NCBI GenBank assembly: GCA_027922465.2
Contig: BQMF02000053.1
Coordinates: 930,001 to 994,000, forward strand
Direction: 5' to 3'
Length of the DNA: 64,000 bases
Source: Turritopsis dohrnii
Taxonomy: Eukaryota > Cnidaria > Hydrozoa > Anthoathecata > Oceaniidae
Shown: in pieces, positions 45,629 through 58,600 of the stretch
Layout: each line of letters opens with the position of its first letter
Position numbering within the stretch: the first letter of the stretch is position 1
Translations under genes and position numbers: made by a program
Notes under the pieces: generated by a model
The model's database searches: none
Seen by the model: only the letters and a program-made list of their open reading frames with translations
Told to the model about the DNA's origin: nothing

Positions 45629-46372
45629 TTATAATTCAATGTTGAAATATCTGAGAAGTAACTTCATAAGTTCGTCATTGTTCTCTTTCTCAAAGGATTT
45701 CAATGCAATTCTTTCTTCATCAGATGTTATAATATTGTTTTTCTTCAGAAGCGGCATCTTTATATTGATCATTTTATCAACGGTTACTTCAGGATGGCCT
45801 TGCATCGATAATATTTTGTCACTGTATGACAATATTTCAAAGTCACATCCTTTTGGAGCTTTCCCAAGACACATCGCATTTGATGGCTTTTCTATAACTT
45901 GCTCATAATGTGATTGCATGATTTGAAACGAAGCTGTATCACCAAAAGTATCCCGGTAATATTTCTTAGCAAGAAGCTCAGTTGATACTTTAACTTCTCC
46001 ACATCCCCAAATGAACTTACCACACGGATTGAAATGCACCCTTCCTCCAAACGACTTCGCAATTAACTGATGGCCAAAACAGATACCAAATATTTTTGGC
46101 CCATCCAAATCGTTATATACATTTTGAATAAATTCTTCTAGTTTGCGTATCCAGGGAAGTTCATCATTCACACTGTAGCGAGATCCACATACGATTATCC
46201 CAACAAATTGATTAACGCTTGGTGGAAGATTTTGGTTTATTGCGTAGAAAGGGACAAGTTCACATACATCATTAGATACGAAGCTGTAGAACCTATTCGT
46301 TATACATTTCGCAATTCCTTCCATTCCTCCATAGTTAGGATCATCGTCAGTAACAAGAAGAGCCAACTTCAT
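45629..46372 (-). CDS. Class I glutamine amidotransferase-like protein, copy 2
   Basis: 247 aa, single exon, ATG 46372, with an in-frame stop 12 nt upstream that fixes the start. The catalytic Cys98 (GICFGHQ), His193 and Glu195 (QGHPEV) are all present. The 29943-30686 paralogue has the same length and residues. The proteins differ mainly in the first 125 and last 50 residues. In between, 227 bp (45787-46013 versus 30101-30327) differ at one base, which is silent. Both copies look functional. Homology fades just upstream of the ATG, so the promoters are likely different. Confidence 0.88.
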   Translation of the reverse strand: MKLALLVTDDDPNYGGMEGIAKCITNRFYSFVSNDVCELVPFYAINQNLPPSVNQFVGIIVCGSRYSVNDELPWIRKLEEFIQNVYNDLDGPKIFGICFGHQLIAKSFGGRVHFNPCGKFIWGCGEVKVSTELLAKKYYRDTFGDTASFQIMQSHYEQVIEKPSNAMCLGKAPKGCDFEILSYSDKILSMQGHPEVTVDKMINIKMPLLKKNNIITSDEERIALKSFEKENNDELMKLLLRYFNIEL

Positions 46373-46674
46373 TTTTCTGATTTCATACTTGCAAACAACA
46401 GTCTTAATAATTTGACGTCAGTTCATTTCTAGCGAAAATAATGTAAGAAACGAAAATGAATTCTCACATACATTTTACGTCATAATCATGTGTTGTGAAG
46501 TAAGTTATGAATTAATTGTAAACTTATCACTTAATAAGAAATTTAATATGAAATAAATCTCTTAAAGCTTATACGTATTTTATGTAAGCGTCAGTCAAAT
46601 CAGTTAAGCCTTAACATATGGAGAAAATTCTCTTGAATTTGTGACCAGTTATTGGTTGATTTTAATTGAAGATT
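46373..46674. other. Upstream region of amidotransferase copy 2, no motif recognised
   Basis: AT-rich. I cannot point to a supported promoter element. Confidence 0.3.
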
Positions 46675-47008
46675 CATTTATTTATTTATTTGGTATTGTT
46701 TTACGTGGCTAGCCTCACTCAGTTGCTACTGCATCTGCTTTCCAGGAGTGGCCACGGCTTAAGTTGGAGGCTCCGAAGTATTTGACACTCTCATGAGTGA
46801 CACAAACCCAATCAAGGGCCTGTGCTCTTCTGGATGACTTCCTGCAACACCCGATGTATCATCTACCCAATTTCCCTAACATGGCATATGGGTCGACCCG
46901 GCGCTATGGTACATTCACTCGCGCATGATGAATCGTCGCCATGTGGAATTGAACCCCGAGTTCCCGCATGAAATACGAGAGTGATAACCACTATACTACG
47001 GCACCACT
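46675..47008 (-). mobile_element. tRNA-derived SINE, near full length
   Basis: Read on the minus strand: a tRNA-like head with A box TAGTATAGTGG (46998-46988) and B box GGTTCAATTCC (46955-46945), a unique body containing GATGATACATCGGGTGTTGC, and an (AAAT)n tail at 46675-46692. A second, shorter copy with the same head and body lies at 62092-62245. The head most resembles Asp/Glu-type tRNAs. Target duplications are not clear. Confidence 0.8.
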
Positions 47009-47934
47009 TGAACTCTTCTTTGTCTAAAGAGTGTAAAGAATGGTCCTGCGAAAGTTTAGCATTACCTGATATGAGAGTATGGAATCGGTTGCGTAGTTAC
47101 AACCAAATGTTTTTATTTGAAAACTAGCTAATCCAAACGAAACAAATAACAGAACTGATGCGGACATTGAGATATTCTATCATCATTAGGAAAGCGGAGA
47201 CGAAACTCAAATTGAAAGTGGACCGTATTTGATTCTAATTTTCGGGCTAACGAAAATCTGAATAAACCATTAATCATTTTCCCAACATACATGCCTTGAT
47301 GAATTTCTATATTGTCCTAAGCAAAAGAACTTATAACAACACACATTTCCAAAAAGGCTATCAAGTTTCCCGTGAAGTACTCTGTGGACTTTCATAAATC
47401 ATAACCCGACCACACCATACTTTCTTAAAATTTTAAAAGTAGTTTTCATCTGAGCTTTTGCAAACAAAACACGAATTAAACGGACCGCCAGGAACAGAAT
47501 GAACTAGCTGGCCTTTCTGTACGATGGGTTTAGGAATTATGAACTAATTATCCCATTCCAGAGCGTCAGTGTTACATCGAAATCAAAAGTCCTTTCAACT
47601 TCCAACTCAGTCTTGTGACGACAATAGATATCCCCTGAATTTCAGTTTAATCATTGTAATTCATCCAAAACAACATTGCTTGTCTTGTTTCTAATACCCA
47701 AGTTGTTGTTTTATCATTAGTAAGTTGGTGAAACCACATAATAGAGTCTGACAATGTTGATTAGGTCATAAGACAAGATTTACATAAAACTAGAAGATCG
47801 TCTATTTGACAATCACACGAATCAGTTATGCTAAGATCCTGAGTATTCTTAACAGGAAGTTTGTTTCTACACACTGTTTTGTAAACAGCATTCTAAAAGC
47901 AACACTCTTAAGCCGGTTTTCAACTACTTTAAAG
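47009..47934. other. No gene recognised
   Basis: AT-rich sequence without supported features. Confidence 0.3.
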
Positions 47935-48265
47935 GAAGAAACTTTCACGATGCGAAAAAATCGCGAAATTTTGGGAATTTATTCTCGCAAATGACCCATG
48001 TGACTATGTTTCGCGAGAATTAATTTATGCGAATAAGGCACTTCAAAATTTGTTTTTCCATGATTCAAAAAGAAGACAAGTCAAAGTACAAACAAGTTAG
48101 TCAAAATACAAACAAGAAATACAGTTTTTAAAAAGTTTGCCTGTTTATTTCAAACGATACTCAGAGGAAAACCCTTAATTAAAGCATGCTATATTTTTGT
48201 AGTGTGACAATTTGTTTTGAAAATTTCGGTAAAAATAATAACATTTTTCGCGGGAATTAAAATAG
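47935..48265. mobile_element. Truncated GCGAAAG MITE, reverse orientation
   Basis: GAAGAAACTTTCACGATGCG to AACATTTTTCGCGGGAATTA is the reverse of 12771-13158, including TTAATTAAAGCATGCTAT and AAGTACAAACAAGTTAGTC. The far terminal repeat is missing. Confidence 0.7.
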
Positions 48266-49431
48266 AAAAATAGAAAAAATGAACTTTACTACGAAAGAGA
48301 ATGTAAGCACTATGAAGCATTGCAATAATAGTAAAGAACGATATAATACTTTCAGAACACTTTGTGCAAATAAAGGAATCTTCAGAACATTTTAACACCT
48401 TAACAGTCACATCTTCAGTAGTGGAACAAAGCAATTTATAGCAAGCAAAGCTTAAGATACAAAAGTTTAGCAGGGTTCAGATTGAATCAAAATAAAAGAA
48501 AGAAATGGAAGAAAGAATTGCAAGGAGAACAAAAAAAAAACAACAACAAAATACTGCCCTTCTTGCGTCTTTGTTTTCAATAAATTCCATTTTGTATGGA
48601 ACGTACCAATATGTAAATGCGGTAATGTAACAAACTTTTACTACAGATACTTTCATACTGACCTATTACATGACTTGGTAACATTTTTGCCAATCGTTCA
48701 TAATTGTCAACCTGCTTGTATGATTTCAAATGTATAGAGAGTAACAAGTTAGCGACCATTTACATTTTTAGGTAACTAATGATACAATATGAGGCACCGT
48801 TTCTTTGTAATTAAAACTCAGAAAATGAATGTTTTTGTTTGTTTAAGTCGTCGTTTAAGTTGTCGTTGTGGATTCGTATGTTCCCTTGTACTGGAAAAAC
48901 CTTCTTCTTTGTTGTGTTCTCATGCTAATGGTTCGACTGCCTCAAAGATATCTGAGGTGAACTCCCCACAGTTCACCTTGTCTTAAAACGAACAAAAATT
49001 ATTCAGTTACATTATTGCTTATAGCAATAAGAAATATATGGAATAGGATGTCTTATTATAAATTTTGTCAGATATTACTATATCTTGTTGAGAATCTAAT
49101 TAGTTACTTTCCTTTTAATTTCCGAGTTCAAAAATTACAGAAACAGACAGCCATTAGTTTTTCATTTTAAGCAATGTTATTGTTTTTTCTTCTACTGTTT
49201 GAATGACAACTTTGAGTTGAATGCATTACAGAAAATTTGTATCACGTCATAGAGATATCAAATTTGAAGGCAAATGTGATGCGATAAGCATGTGGTAGAT
49301 CTAACAGCAAGTAAGAACGTCAAGAATTGTCAAAATGATGGCACTCACATTTCCTCAAAAATTTGAATCCATGGGATCTTAGATAATAGTGAGGAAGCTA
49401 AAATACGGTGTTTAAACAAAAGAAAAGATGC
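48266..49431. other. No confirmed gene; exon-like helical frames on the minus strand
   Basis: 48759-48602 (MVANLLLSIHLKSYKQVDNY...) and 48984-48930 (DKVNCGEFTSDIFEAVEPLA then stop, after a GTTTTAAG acceptor) look like helical exons. The second resembles the last exons of the secreted helical genes. I could not assemble a gene. Confidence 0.2.
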
Positions 49432-49533
49432 AACCTCGTACCCAGGGTTCCTTGCCTTTTCATTATACGGACGGACGATAAACGGGACCGCCGTCCGTAT
49501 ATCCAAAAGGCAAGAAACCCTAGGTACGAGGTT
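49432..49533. repeat. Hairpin element with about 43-bp arms
   Basis: The left AACCTCGTACCCAGGGTTCC, TTGCCTTTT, ATACGGACGG is answered on the other strand by AACCTCGTACCTAGGGTTTC, TTGCCTTTT, ATACGGACGG. The loop is about 16 bp. Confidence 0.8.
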
Positions 49534-51362
49534 GGAAAAAATGAATTAAAATAATTTGAAACAACATAAAATTAAATAAAGTCAAACGGTTATTTTCCTC
49601 AGAGACTTGTTACATATATTTCTTAGGCATACAATAAACAGATGAAATTTTGATGTTGTCGAATTCAATCTAAACACCTTGTTCATATGAATTTTTAAAA
49701 ATCCAAGAGTGACGATACTATAAACTTTGAAGAGCCATTTAATTAAACAACCCAAAAAATGGACTTTTATTCATCTTGTTTTCGGTTCTGGGTTGACAGC
49801 TTTTAACCTTTCCTGTCTGTCATACTGAGGCGACCCCTTCATGACAATGCCTATGTCATCGGCTAAGTTTGTATGGGTGGTGTGGCTATGGTATAGTACC
49901 TTCTAGTACCTTTTTGTGCACTCCTTGCTACACGTGTTCGAGTCATGTACTTTCTCGATAGTCCACTCTGGTGTACTGTAAAAGCAGTGAAGGATGAATT
50001 TGAATGATTGGTTGCTTTCTCAAAATATTATGATCAATAACATTACTTTGTTTTGCATTTAAGAAATCGCTCTGATGAGTTGATAAGTTACCTATATGGA
50101 AACAATGTTACAAGGGCTAATCACTTATTTTGATGATAATATCACATATTTGGTAATTATATCTTTTGCTTATCAGCTTAAAGGGGAAGTATAAAGTACG
50201 TATAAAGCCGTACGAAGCGTTTTGAAGTAGTTGGTGACGAACCAATAACAGGTAAGAAATTTGTCTCTTCATAAGGTTTTTCTCGTGATTTTGCTATCAC
50301 TATCTGGTTTGGTTAATTGAGAAGTAAACAAAAAATAAATCACTAGTTTTTGTCTTGTACTATTTGAAGCAGCTTCAAAAATGATGAAAATATATATTCG
50401 AATTTTAGTAAACGCTGCGAAAATCAATCGCTTTAAAGCTAAGACCATACGGCCGCATAATCGCTGTGTTGAATTAAACTTATTATTAAATGCAGCGAAA
50501 ATTTGAGAAGACGATGTATCTGTAGCGGTGTGATTATTTTACTCAACAATATTGTGATTTAACTTGATGTATTTACAGCATACATGTTCACTTTTTGAAT
50601 GATTTTGATCAGTTATGTCAGTTTTTGTCAGTGGAGATAGAGACTTTATCACTAACAATCTTGGTTGAATTGCTTGAAAATGTTTAAACAAATAAATACA
50701 CACTTTAATTAAATAAATGTGAGCACGGCAATATACGTCTAAAGTCATGCCGAACTTGATATTCGGCAACAAAACATGTAACTTGTAACTGTCGCTTTTT
50801 GCTGAATTTTACCTGAATAGAAGTAAATTATTTTGACTCGGTGAAAATACGGCCGTGTAAAGTTGTCCTTGGCAATTAGTCTGCGATTTAGAATCTGCGA
50901 TTCCCCCACTAAAAACTCAATGTAAATTCCAATGAACGAACGCAGACTTTTGAATTTTCGAAGGCTTCACATCACATACATTTAAAATACTTTTTCTTTG
51001 ATATTTTATCACTTAATTGATGAAGGAATTGATATTAATCAAAAACGTCTACATAAAACTGGGACTTTTAGTAACTTATAGTACTGAATGTACTTTGGTA
51101 CTTGAAAATAGATATGTTTTTCGTGTCAGTAAAGACCTTCTTATTACCTTCTACGTTTGTTAGCTATCTACACTGTCGAAGGCTTTCAAAAATCCAGTTC
51201 AAAAAGACATTTATTTGTTAGAATTCATTTTTGGTTTCAAGAAATTATAACTAAAAACATACATTTTTTCTCTCGAAGAAACGCGTTTTTTTTCTACATA
51301 AGCTCTTATAAAAAACGTACGTTATAAACAGCTCATCCATGTATAATTCTTTTGTCTTCTAA
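49534..51362. mobile_element. No gene; diverged GCCGCATAATCGC MITE at about 50436-50867
   Basis: ACGGCCGCATAATCGCTGTG, TTGAATTAAA at the left and GAAAATACGGCCGTGTAAAG at the right match the ends of 37116-37544 with many changes. Other sequence here has no supported feature. Confidence 0.45.
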
Positions 51363-51756
51363 GGGGCTGGTTATATGGAATAAATTGTCCCGCTTAAACG
51401 GGATATTTAACGAGATCTCGTTATTGCATTCATTTCTTTTGTTTTATCAGATTTGGGTTATATGATAAAAAATCATCCCGCTTAAACGGGATCTCGCTTG
51501 TAGAGAAGCGGGATCTCGCCTAGCCGGAACGTTTTTCGCTCATATAACACCGAGACGGGACGATTTTAGATTTTATCTGACATCATCCGCATGCGTATGA
51601 TAAATATAAATTTCAAAGCAAGCTTTAAAGGTGGCGAATATAATTCTGCCCCGCTTTGCCGGGATGGTTTTTCTTCATGTAACCTCGGGACAAAGAACAC
51701 CCATAAAGAATTTTTGTTCCGGCTAAGCGGGACAATTCTTTCATATAACCAGCCCC
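51363..51756. mobile_element. MITE with GGGGCTGGTTATATG ends, TAA target duplication
   Basis: GGGGCTGGTTATATGGAATA and, on the other strand, GGGGCTGGTTATATGAAAGA start inverted repeats of about 40 bp, both continuing TTGTCCCGCTTA. TAA flanks both sides (51360-51362, 51757-51759), the pattern of PIF/Harbinger elements. GCGGGAT words recur inside. Confidence 0.85.
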
Positions 51757-53062
51757 TAATAAATTAATTTGCTGGTGTGTTACGATTAGATCCTATTTAC
51801 ACCAACTAGTAATTTTAAACATTATCGTTTTTTCACCAGTAAAACTTATGTACTTATAATGTACTTATGCTGCTACCGTTTTGCGCCATCTGGCTCTTGT
51901 TATCTTTACTTTTATTATTAATTTCCTGTTGTGTTTCAAAATGTTCAAAGCATTCGCTTACAACATGGTTCATTCGAGAAATCTATATGAACTTTACGTT
52001 ATATTTTCATGGCTCGCTATTTGGTTCGTTTCTGCCAGTCAACCTTTATTGACTAAAAGAAATTTCGGAAATTATGTCACAGTGACCAACGCTTATATGT
52101 CTCTAAGTATTGAAGAATGATAATGCCTGGTTCAGACCTGGCAATTGTGACGATTACGACGGTTTAAAAAAAATCGTTGCAGCCGCCAATCGCCAGCAGA
52201 TGTGAACACTTTCAAGTACTTCATGAGTAATCAGTAATCAATCAGTAGTTTTTGATAATTCATTGTCGTTATCACCAGGCGTTTACGACAATTATGACGT
52301 TTACACTGAATTTTAATTGTCGTAATAAAAACTTTGTGAAACATTTTCGCCTGAGGTATGGTTTCTTTTTGTAAACAATGTAAATGTCATTATTGTATCG
52401 CCAGAAAGCGAGCCCGTGATGAAATTTACAAAAGGGTCTACTTCATGATTTTGCTTGCTTCTTGCACATATATAAAACAAGGACCAGAACCGTCTCCCAC
52501 GTTAGCAGCACTATACTCAGTCTGAACAGGTGAACTCATTTTTAAAAGTGATCAGAGCCTGTATAAATATGGGAAAAATTCAAACAATTGACAGCAGAGT
52601 CAAGATTATTCTTTAAAAAACCATACATCACTTAAGTTATAATTATATAATTATATAATATAATAATTTCATTATGATAACTGCTAATAAATAGGAAACC
52701 ATTATAATTTGTCGGCCCCGAGATAATAGTAAACCTTACGTGCAAGAAATATGTATTAGAATTAAAAACGAAGGGAAGCGATCCCGCGTATAAAAAAATA
52801 AATATTAAAACCAATTCTTTCAAAAAATATTTTTGTATAAATTAATAGTATATATTACAATGCATGATATGCAAGTGCTGTACATAGGGACTTTACTGTT
52901 ATTTAATAGTTAAAAGTCCAATAGAACTCCTTTAAGAATAAAGCAAAAACATTCAAGAAAAACCTGTCTGTGATGGTAAAGTTTTATCAAATAAGTTTAA
53001 TTCACAAAAAAATATATCATACTTGTCGAAATGGCAGGTAACATTTATAACGTTTAAATAAC
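51757..53062. other. No gene recognised; downstream of the secreted-protein gene
   Basis: The open frames at 51867-52120 are hydrophobic and AT-driven, with no homology I recognise. Confidence 0.3.
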
Positions 53063-55675
53063 TTAGTATATTTGTAAATATAAATTTTTAGATTTAAGTT
53101 TTGTGGTGAATATCCAATCTTTGGTGGCCCTGTAAATCAATGCAAGATCATCAAGTATGAATCTAATAAACTCATTTTCGTTTTTGTAGCATGTGTCATT
53201 CAATTTTGACGGTGCTTGATAGCTTGGCGGATATTGCTGTGAAGTGAAATAGTTGTCGTGATGGCATAAACATGGAGGTTTAAAAAGTTTCTAAACAAAA
53301 AAGTATTAACAAAATTAGCATGACTTATGTGTGTACAGCATAGTTAAAGTTTGAAAAGCCTACAGACAAACCAACAAATAAATAAACAAAAAACAAACAA
53401 GCAAGTGAAAAATGGAATTTTTGTTGCATAAATTCATTGTACCTTTCAATCTTAGACGAATTTGGCGATCCATAAAATCTCAATTTAAAGATATTTCAAT
53501 ATTATTTTTACTGAACCCTTGTGTTACGATTCTCAATAGACCTTTCCCGAATTTCTGTTTAAACACCGTGTTATGGCCTAGCTTCTAAGTTTCGCCTCTT
53601 TTTCAAACTCTTAATTACTTCTAATTATTCCACTGGGGAACTGAAAAAACGAGTAACTATTACTTACTGAGAACATTATGCAATTAGAAAAACAATAAAG
53701 AACATAGAAACGAGGCGAAACTTAGAAGCTAGGCCATAACACGGTGTTTAAACAGAAATTCGGGAAAGGTGTATTTAATGGAGTGACTTTCGATCGTGGA
53801 TCCAGATCTTAAATAGATTTCTGAACAAACTTTGTTTTGTTGATATATAAGAAGTGAGTTGGTTGTCAATATTTGTAATACAAACAACAGTAGCAAACCT
53901 CTCTTTCCATCATGAACATTCTAACACTTTTTGAAAGAACACCGATCAACGGTTCAAGTTGATGTTCGTTTTTTGTCAACTTTAATTTCCTCAAGGTGGC
54001 AAGATACTGATTCAGAACAACATGGGTGAAATGAAGTCTTTTTGTCAACTAAAAGAAAAATATCATCTCATACATGGCTATCAAAAGTTTATCGTAACTT
54101 TGAACAAGTATACAAATGCCAAGCATTCCGCTTTTTATACTAACTGCATCAATTGCTTTTTCTTATACGAATACATAAATAGCTCTACGAAAGTATTGGG
54201 CACTATTTTTGACCAGAAGAAATAAAACAAATCAATAACTTCATTAATAAACAGATCGCGAGTCTTAGTTGAAACGCTGTATTAAACAAGCTAGGTCATG
54301 ATACAATATTTTAACTTGTACTGAAGATTTGTTTATTTATAAGTTTCTAAAAAAAACGTTAGGTGTATACTCACGCTAAAGTTGTATGCAGATTTGTTTG
54401 TTTCCAAAAATTTTCTCGCCTTTTGACAAGTTATTTGAAGGCTTGGCTACAAAATAAAATCAAGTTTTTTCAATTTTAAGGCTACTGGACACGCGACAGA
54501 TACTAAAGAATTGATATGTTAACAATTATCAACTCACATAAGATTTTTGCATGTGTACAATGCTTCCATACGTTGGAATCAGTTTCAAGAATATTGTTTG
54601 CGTTATTCCAGAAATATCACAATAACCACCACACTGAGATGATAATGGTGTGGTATTTCCATTTTTGAGTGGAAAACAATTCATAACCACAACGCACATT
54701 GCTGAAAAATACAATAACCATTATTCCAAACAACTTTACCAAAAAAAACAATCACACTTGATGAAAATAAATCTGTACTCGGATATCATCAAAAGGCTAC
54801 TTGTCATGATTAATCTTCATTAAAAATGCTATGCAAATATTAAGTAATCCCCAATTCACATTATCTGTTAAAATTTTGTTCAGTTGTGTTATAGCTTCAT
54901 GATTCAGTGAAATACAAATTTGGTTGCTTTAAATTTAGCTTGCTTGTTTTCCCACACAATCACAAAATAAAATTCGAATAACACTCTGATACCATAACAC
55001 GAAGAAACAACTTTGTAGAAAACAATTTTTTTTTATCCAACATCACGTCGTAAATTTCAGGAAGCGTTAGAACAAACACAAACCGAGTGTAATTTAACGA
55101 GGGTTAAAGTAGCTATTGTCACAGATAATTAGATAATTATTGTTCTTCAGAAAATAACAAGACAAGTTTTACTTCCGTTCTGTTTTCCATTGCATGGCGA
55201 AAGAGCTGTATGTTCTGGTAAGTTGCAGATGTTAGCAGAATTTTTCAATTATGTATTTCACAATATAAGGTATTTTTAAATGTTTTAAGGAATCTTTGAA
55301 AATAACTGCTGCCAGCAAGTGCTGTCTTACGCAAATAATTTGTTACAATTATATATCCATAACTAACTTACCACGTGGAGAAAGCAAACATTTTGTTTGT
55401 GTAAGGAGAAATTGGAAAAAAATTATATGATTTAATATAACTGTTTATCATATTAACTTCACTGTTTTCCTGTTCCTAGAAAATATGTTCACAGTAATTT
55501 ATATAATGTATATACTACCAATATATCAAAATTAATCTTAACCTTTCTTCTTGAACTTTCTGCCTCAATTAAATATTTCGTTCCTAGAATTGTGTCTAGT
55601 TTGTAAATTCTACTTCAGAAGTTATCAGATAGGTTAAAACAGCTTACCTATAAATGCCACCTTTAAGAAAGACAT
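53063..55675 (-). CDS. Secreted helical (cytokine-like) protein, five exons, intact
   Basis: Minus-strand exons: 55675-55648 (28 nt), 54701-54538, 54446-54375, 54048-53899, 53236-53063 (TAA). All junctions are GT/AG (ATAG|GTAAGC, TTTTCAG|CA, TTAT|GTGAGT, TTTGTAG|CC, TAGC|GTGAGT, CTTTTAG|TT, GAGAG|GTTTGC, TTCACAG|CA). Phases are 1-0-0-0, giving 195 aa. Residues 1-18 are a signal peptide (MSFLKVAFIAMCVVVMNCFP). The rest has few Cys and four predicted amphipathic helices: about 40-62, 66-105, 112-136 and 160-185. The paralogue at 1186-2310 shares the 28-nt first exon, the MSF start, and a Cys-Ala-Arg/Cys-Gln-Lys-Ala-Arg patch in exon 3, plus a Cys before the last helix. Vertebrate long-chain class I cytokines (IL-6, G-CSF) also have five exons with phases 1-0-0-0. 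Family assignment is inference; no sequence-level match was seen. The MITE at 53539-53771 lies in intron 4. Confidence 0.8.
53539..53771. mobile_element. MITE with about 57-bp TIRs, TA target duplication, in intron 4
   Basis: The ends GACCTTTCCCGAATTTCTGT (left) and, on the other strand, CACCTTTCCCGAATTTCTGT lead through TTAAACACCGTGTTATGGCC to TAAGTTTCGCCTC. TA flanks both sides. It is the best-preserved copy of the family also at 33138, 33943 and 62339. Confidence 0.9.
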
Positions 55676-58600
55676 GTTGCTTACGAGAACTGATGGATGT
55701 AAATGCTGAGCTCTGCTTTTATTGCGTTTAGAAAGGGGATAACCCGGGAAATGAGCGCACCTTACATAAGCCTATGTTCACAATACGTCACAATATTGTT
55801 CACAGAAATTCAGGGGATACGCAATGTCACTAAATATAGGACGCGCCAACTTTTTTGATTGACGTTTTGCATTCATGAGTTCATTGGGTAATTCCAGTTT
55901 AGGTTTCGTCCTACATTTTCCAATTAATAGCGGGGACAATTAAAATCATGTGTTGAAATCCTGTATTTTTCTGCCTACAGCAATAAATAAATCTCATAAC
56001 GTGAAATCGTTTTCGTGACACTGTTTTGGGTTTATTGGAATAATAAGGAAAACGTTAATTTTCTTTAACAAGGAAGTGTAAACTGAAATTTTCTTTAAAA
56101 GTTGCAACCACTATGAGACCAATATTTGATGAACCTAATAGCCTTAATGATGATTGAGTTATTAAAATCAGATAAATAAAAACAGATATTGAAATAACAA
56201 AGGGTTTATGTATATAATTAAATTGCAAATAAATGCCTAAAACGATTTGTAAGCTGACCTTACAAAGAGTAACTGATAAAATTCTAGAATTATTAGATGC
56301 CAATTAAAAACTGTATGAATTGAATATTCCATGTGTTTCTAAAAGGCAAGGAATGTCTTGGTTGAATTTTTGTGCCATTTATGAGTGTTTTCTAGACAAT
56401 TTTCGCTTTTATGATTGATAGGCTAATCAAAGGTTGGTCTACGTATGGTTAGGAAAGCATACTTTGTTTTTCTTCTTTCTTTCAATTTTTATGTTGATAA
56501 GCAATGACCTCATATGAATTTCAGCCGAAGGAAGCGAAACTTGAAACAAAACTTGAAACAATAAGTCTAAATTCGACACTTGATTGTATTCAGACATGAT
56601 TCCCTGATTGTGTTTTATCTAAGTGTGTGATCGTGTTTTGTCTGGCTGAACCCTTTGATTGATGAATAATTGAATACTGAATAATCAAGTGCATATAGAT
56701 ATCTTAAGGTGAAATCATTCTTAAATTGTCTGAAATTAGGATGAAAATATGTATATTTTTTAAATAGAAATTTTAATAGTGATGAAGAACTCTTCGAAAT
56801 GTCATCGTAATTGACTTTTACTTTTGAGTTTAGTAATTCTTCATCTTTTGGAACGTTTTCTTCATTTTTTTGGTTTTGAATTGGCTAAGCAGACAATATT
56901 GAAACACCAATATCAGAAACACAACAAACCCACGTACAATTAGCGAAGGAATTTCTAACAGATAAATAATATGATCCAATGCTGCATAGGGACAGTACCT
57001 CCCGAAACATTTAGTGATTTTAATTTTGATGACATTTTCACTTTTCTAGCATCACGTGATAGAACCAGCTTTGTATGAAAGAAGGATGATACTTCAATAT
57101 TTTAACATTTTGATAATTTGATAATTTTGATAAAGCTTTTTTGGTCTTCTATTATTTTTTTTTTAAGAAACATACTGTCTTTTCGCTGCTGACTATTCAG
57201 TGTAGTATCTCAATTTTTGTTACCTTTAAGATGACAAACAATAATGAAAATTATGGAGAATCTCATAATTGTTCTCGATCTGTATAATAAATGTATTTGC
57301 ATACTTTCCATTAATAATTTAAAGACTTTAATTTTCCATTAAATTCGGCATATCTCCTGATCCATTACTGAAAGGTGCAAATTAAGGCTACGTATGAGTA
57401 AATTATCATACACGTACGCTCCTAGATTCCCTTCAGTTCCTCTGCCATCGCTATTGCAGTTTCGTCCCTAAATTAGATTCCAGATACAAATTAGTACCGA
57501 AAGCACCCTATCACTAGGTCCGGAAGCATGAGAAATTTTCACATTGTTTTGAAAGCCAACCAAGTGCTAAGAGTCCATAGTTTTTTTCCAAGAAATGACC
57601 TACGATTTGGTCACGGAAACCTACGAGGCGGAAAACGGATTTGCCGATTTTGGCATAAACGTTTTCGGAATATCACCGGAAATGTCTCTTAGAAAGTCGA
57701 ACTGGCTTAATGTGATGATTAAAGGATTAGCGTAAACCTTATCGTTATCAAGATTTTTTTGACGAGAAAGGTTCTGATTTTATATTTATTCATCTTTTTC
57801 ATGAAAAAGAAGCATTTCATAGCTACACGCAAAACTAAATCTACACAAGTAATAGAAAATTATTTTACCATAGTGTGATACGTTGATAACAATTTTTTTA
57901 AAGGTTTTTAAAAACTTCATGTTTTGGTGTTTGAATGTCAATTCACATTAAATCAATTAAATTCGTGGCTTAAGTTTTCACGGTCCCATAGAATGTCTTG
58001 GAAATATATGATGGCGAAATTGTGACTTATGAACAACAGCATATCTATCTTTGCTAGGAATAGGCATCCTACGACTGATGTTGAAAACGCACTAATGATG
58101 TAAGATTATCAAGTGGGTACACTTGACAGAAATAAAAGCTATGCTATACTATAACCACCTATAATAAATGTTCTTTGAAATTAAATAAATATATGCAGCA
58201 TCCTTTAAACTAATTGCCCTTTAAAATATATTTTTTAAAAATGCAGAAAAGGCTCATAAAACTCAGAGAAGTCACTTGAGGATACTTGTGAAGGTATCAT
58301 TTTTTAACCTATGGTCACGGAAGGCTGCAAAGTCATTCATTTTCATTCCACTGAAATTGATAACATACAAAGCTATATATTGCCATCATCAAGTATTACT
58401 TAAAGTAAAGCGAAAACGTGGAGTGAACATCTTTGACTTTAGATCCAAAAGGAGGACTATAATAGAAAATAATGCCGACCATGGTTTCAATAATGTCTTT
58501 TTTATTCTTCATTCTTCGGCTTAATTATTATTATTAATAATAATTTCTAAATCAATGTTACTTTCTACATACATTGAAACCACTATGCGACATTATTTTC

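Noticed and set aside
52130..52440. A further MITE beginning CCTGGTTCAGACCTGGCAAT
   Set aside because: No matching inverted right end or target duplication could be found.
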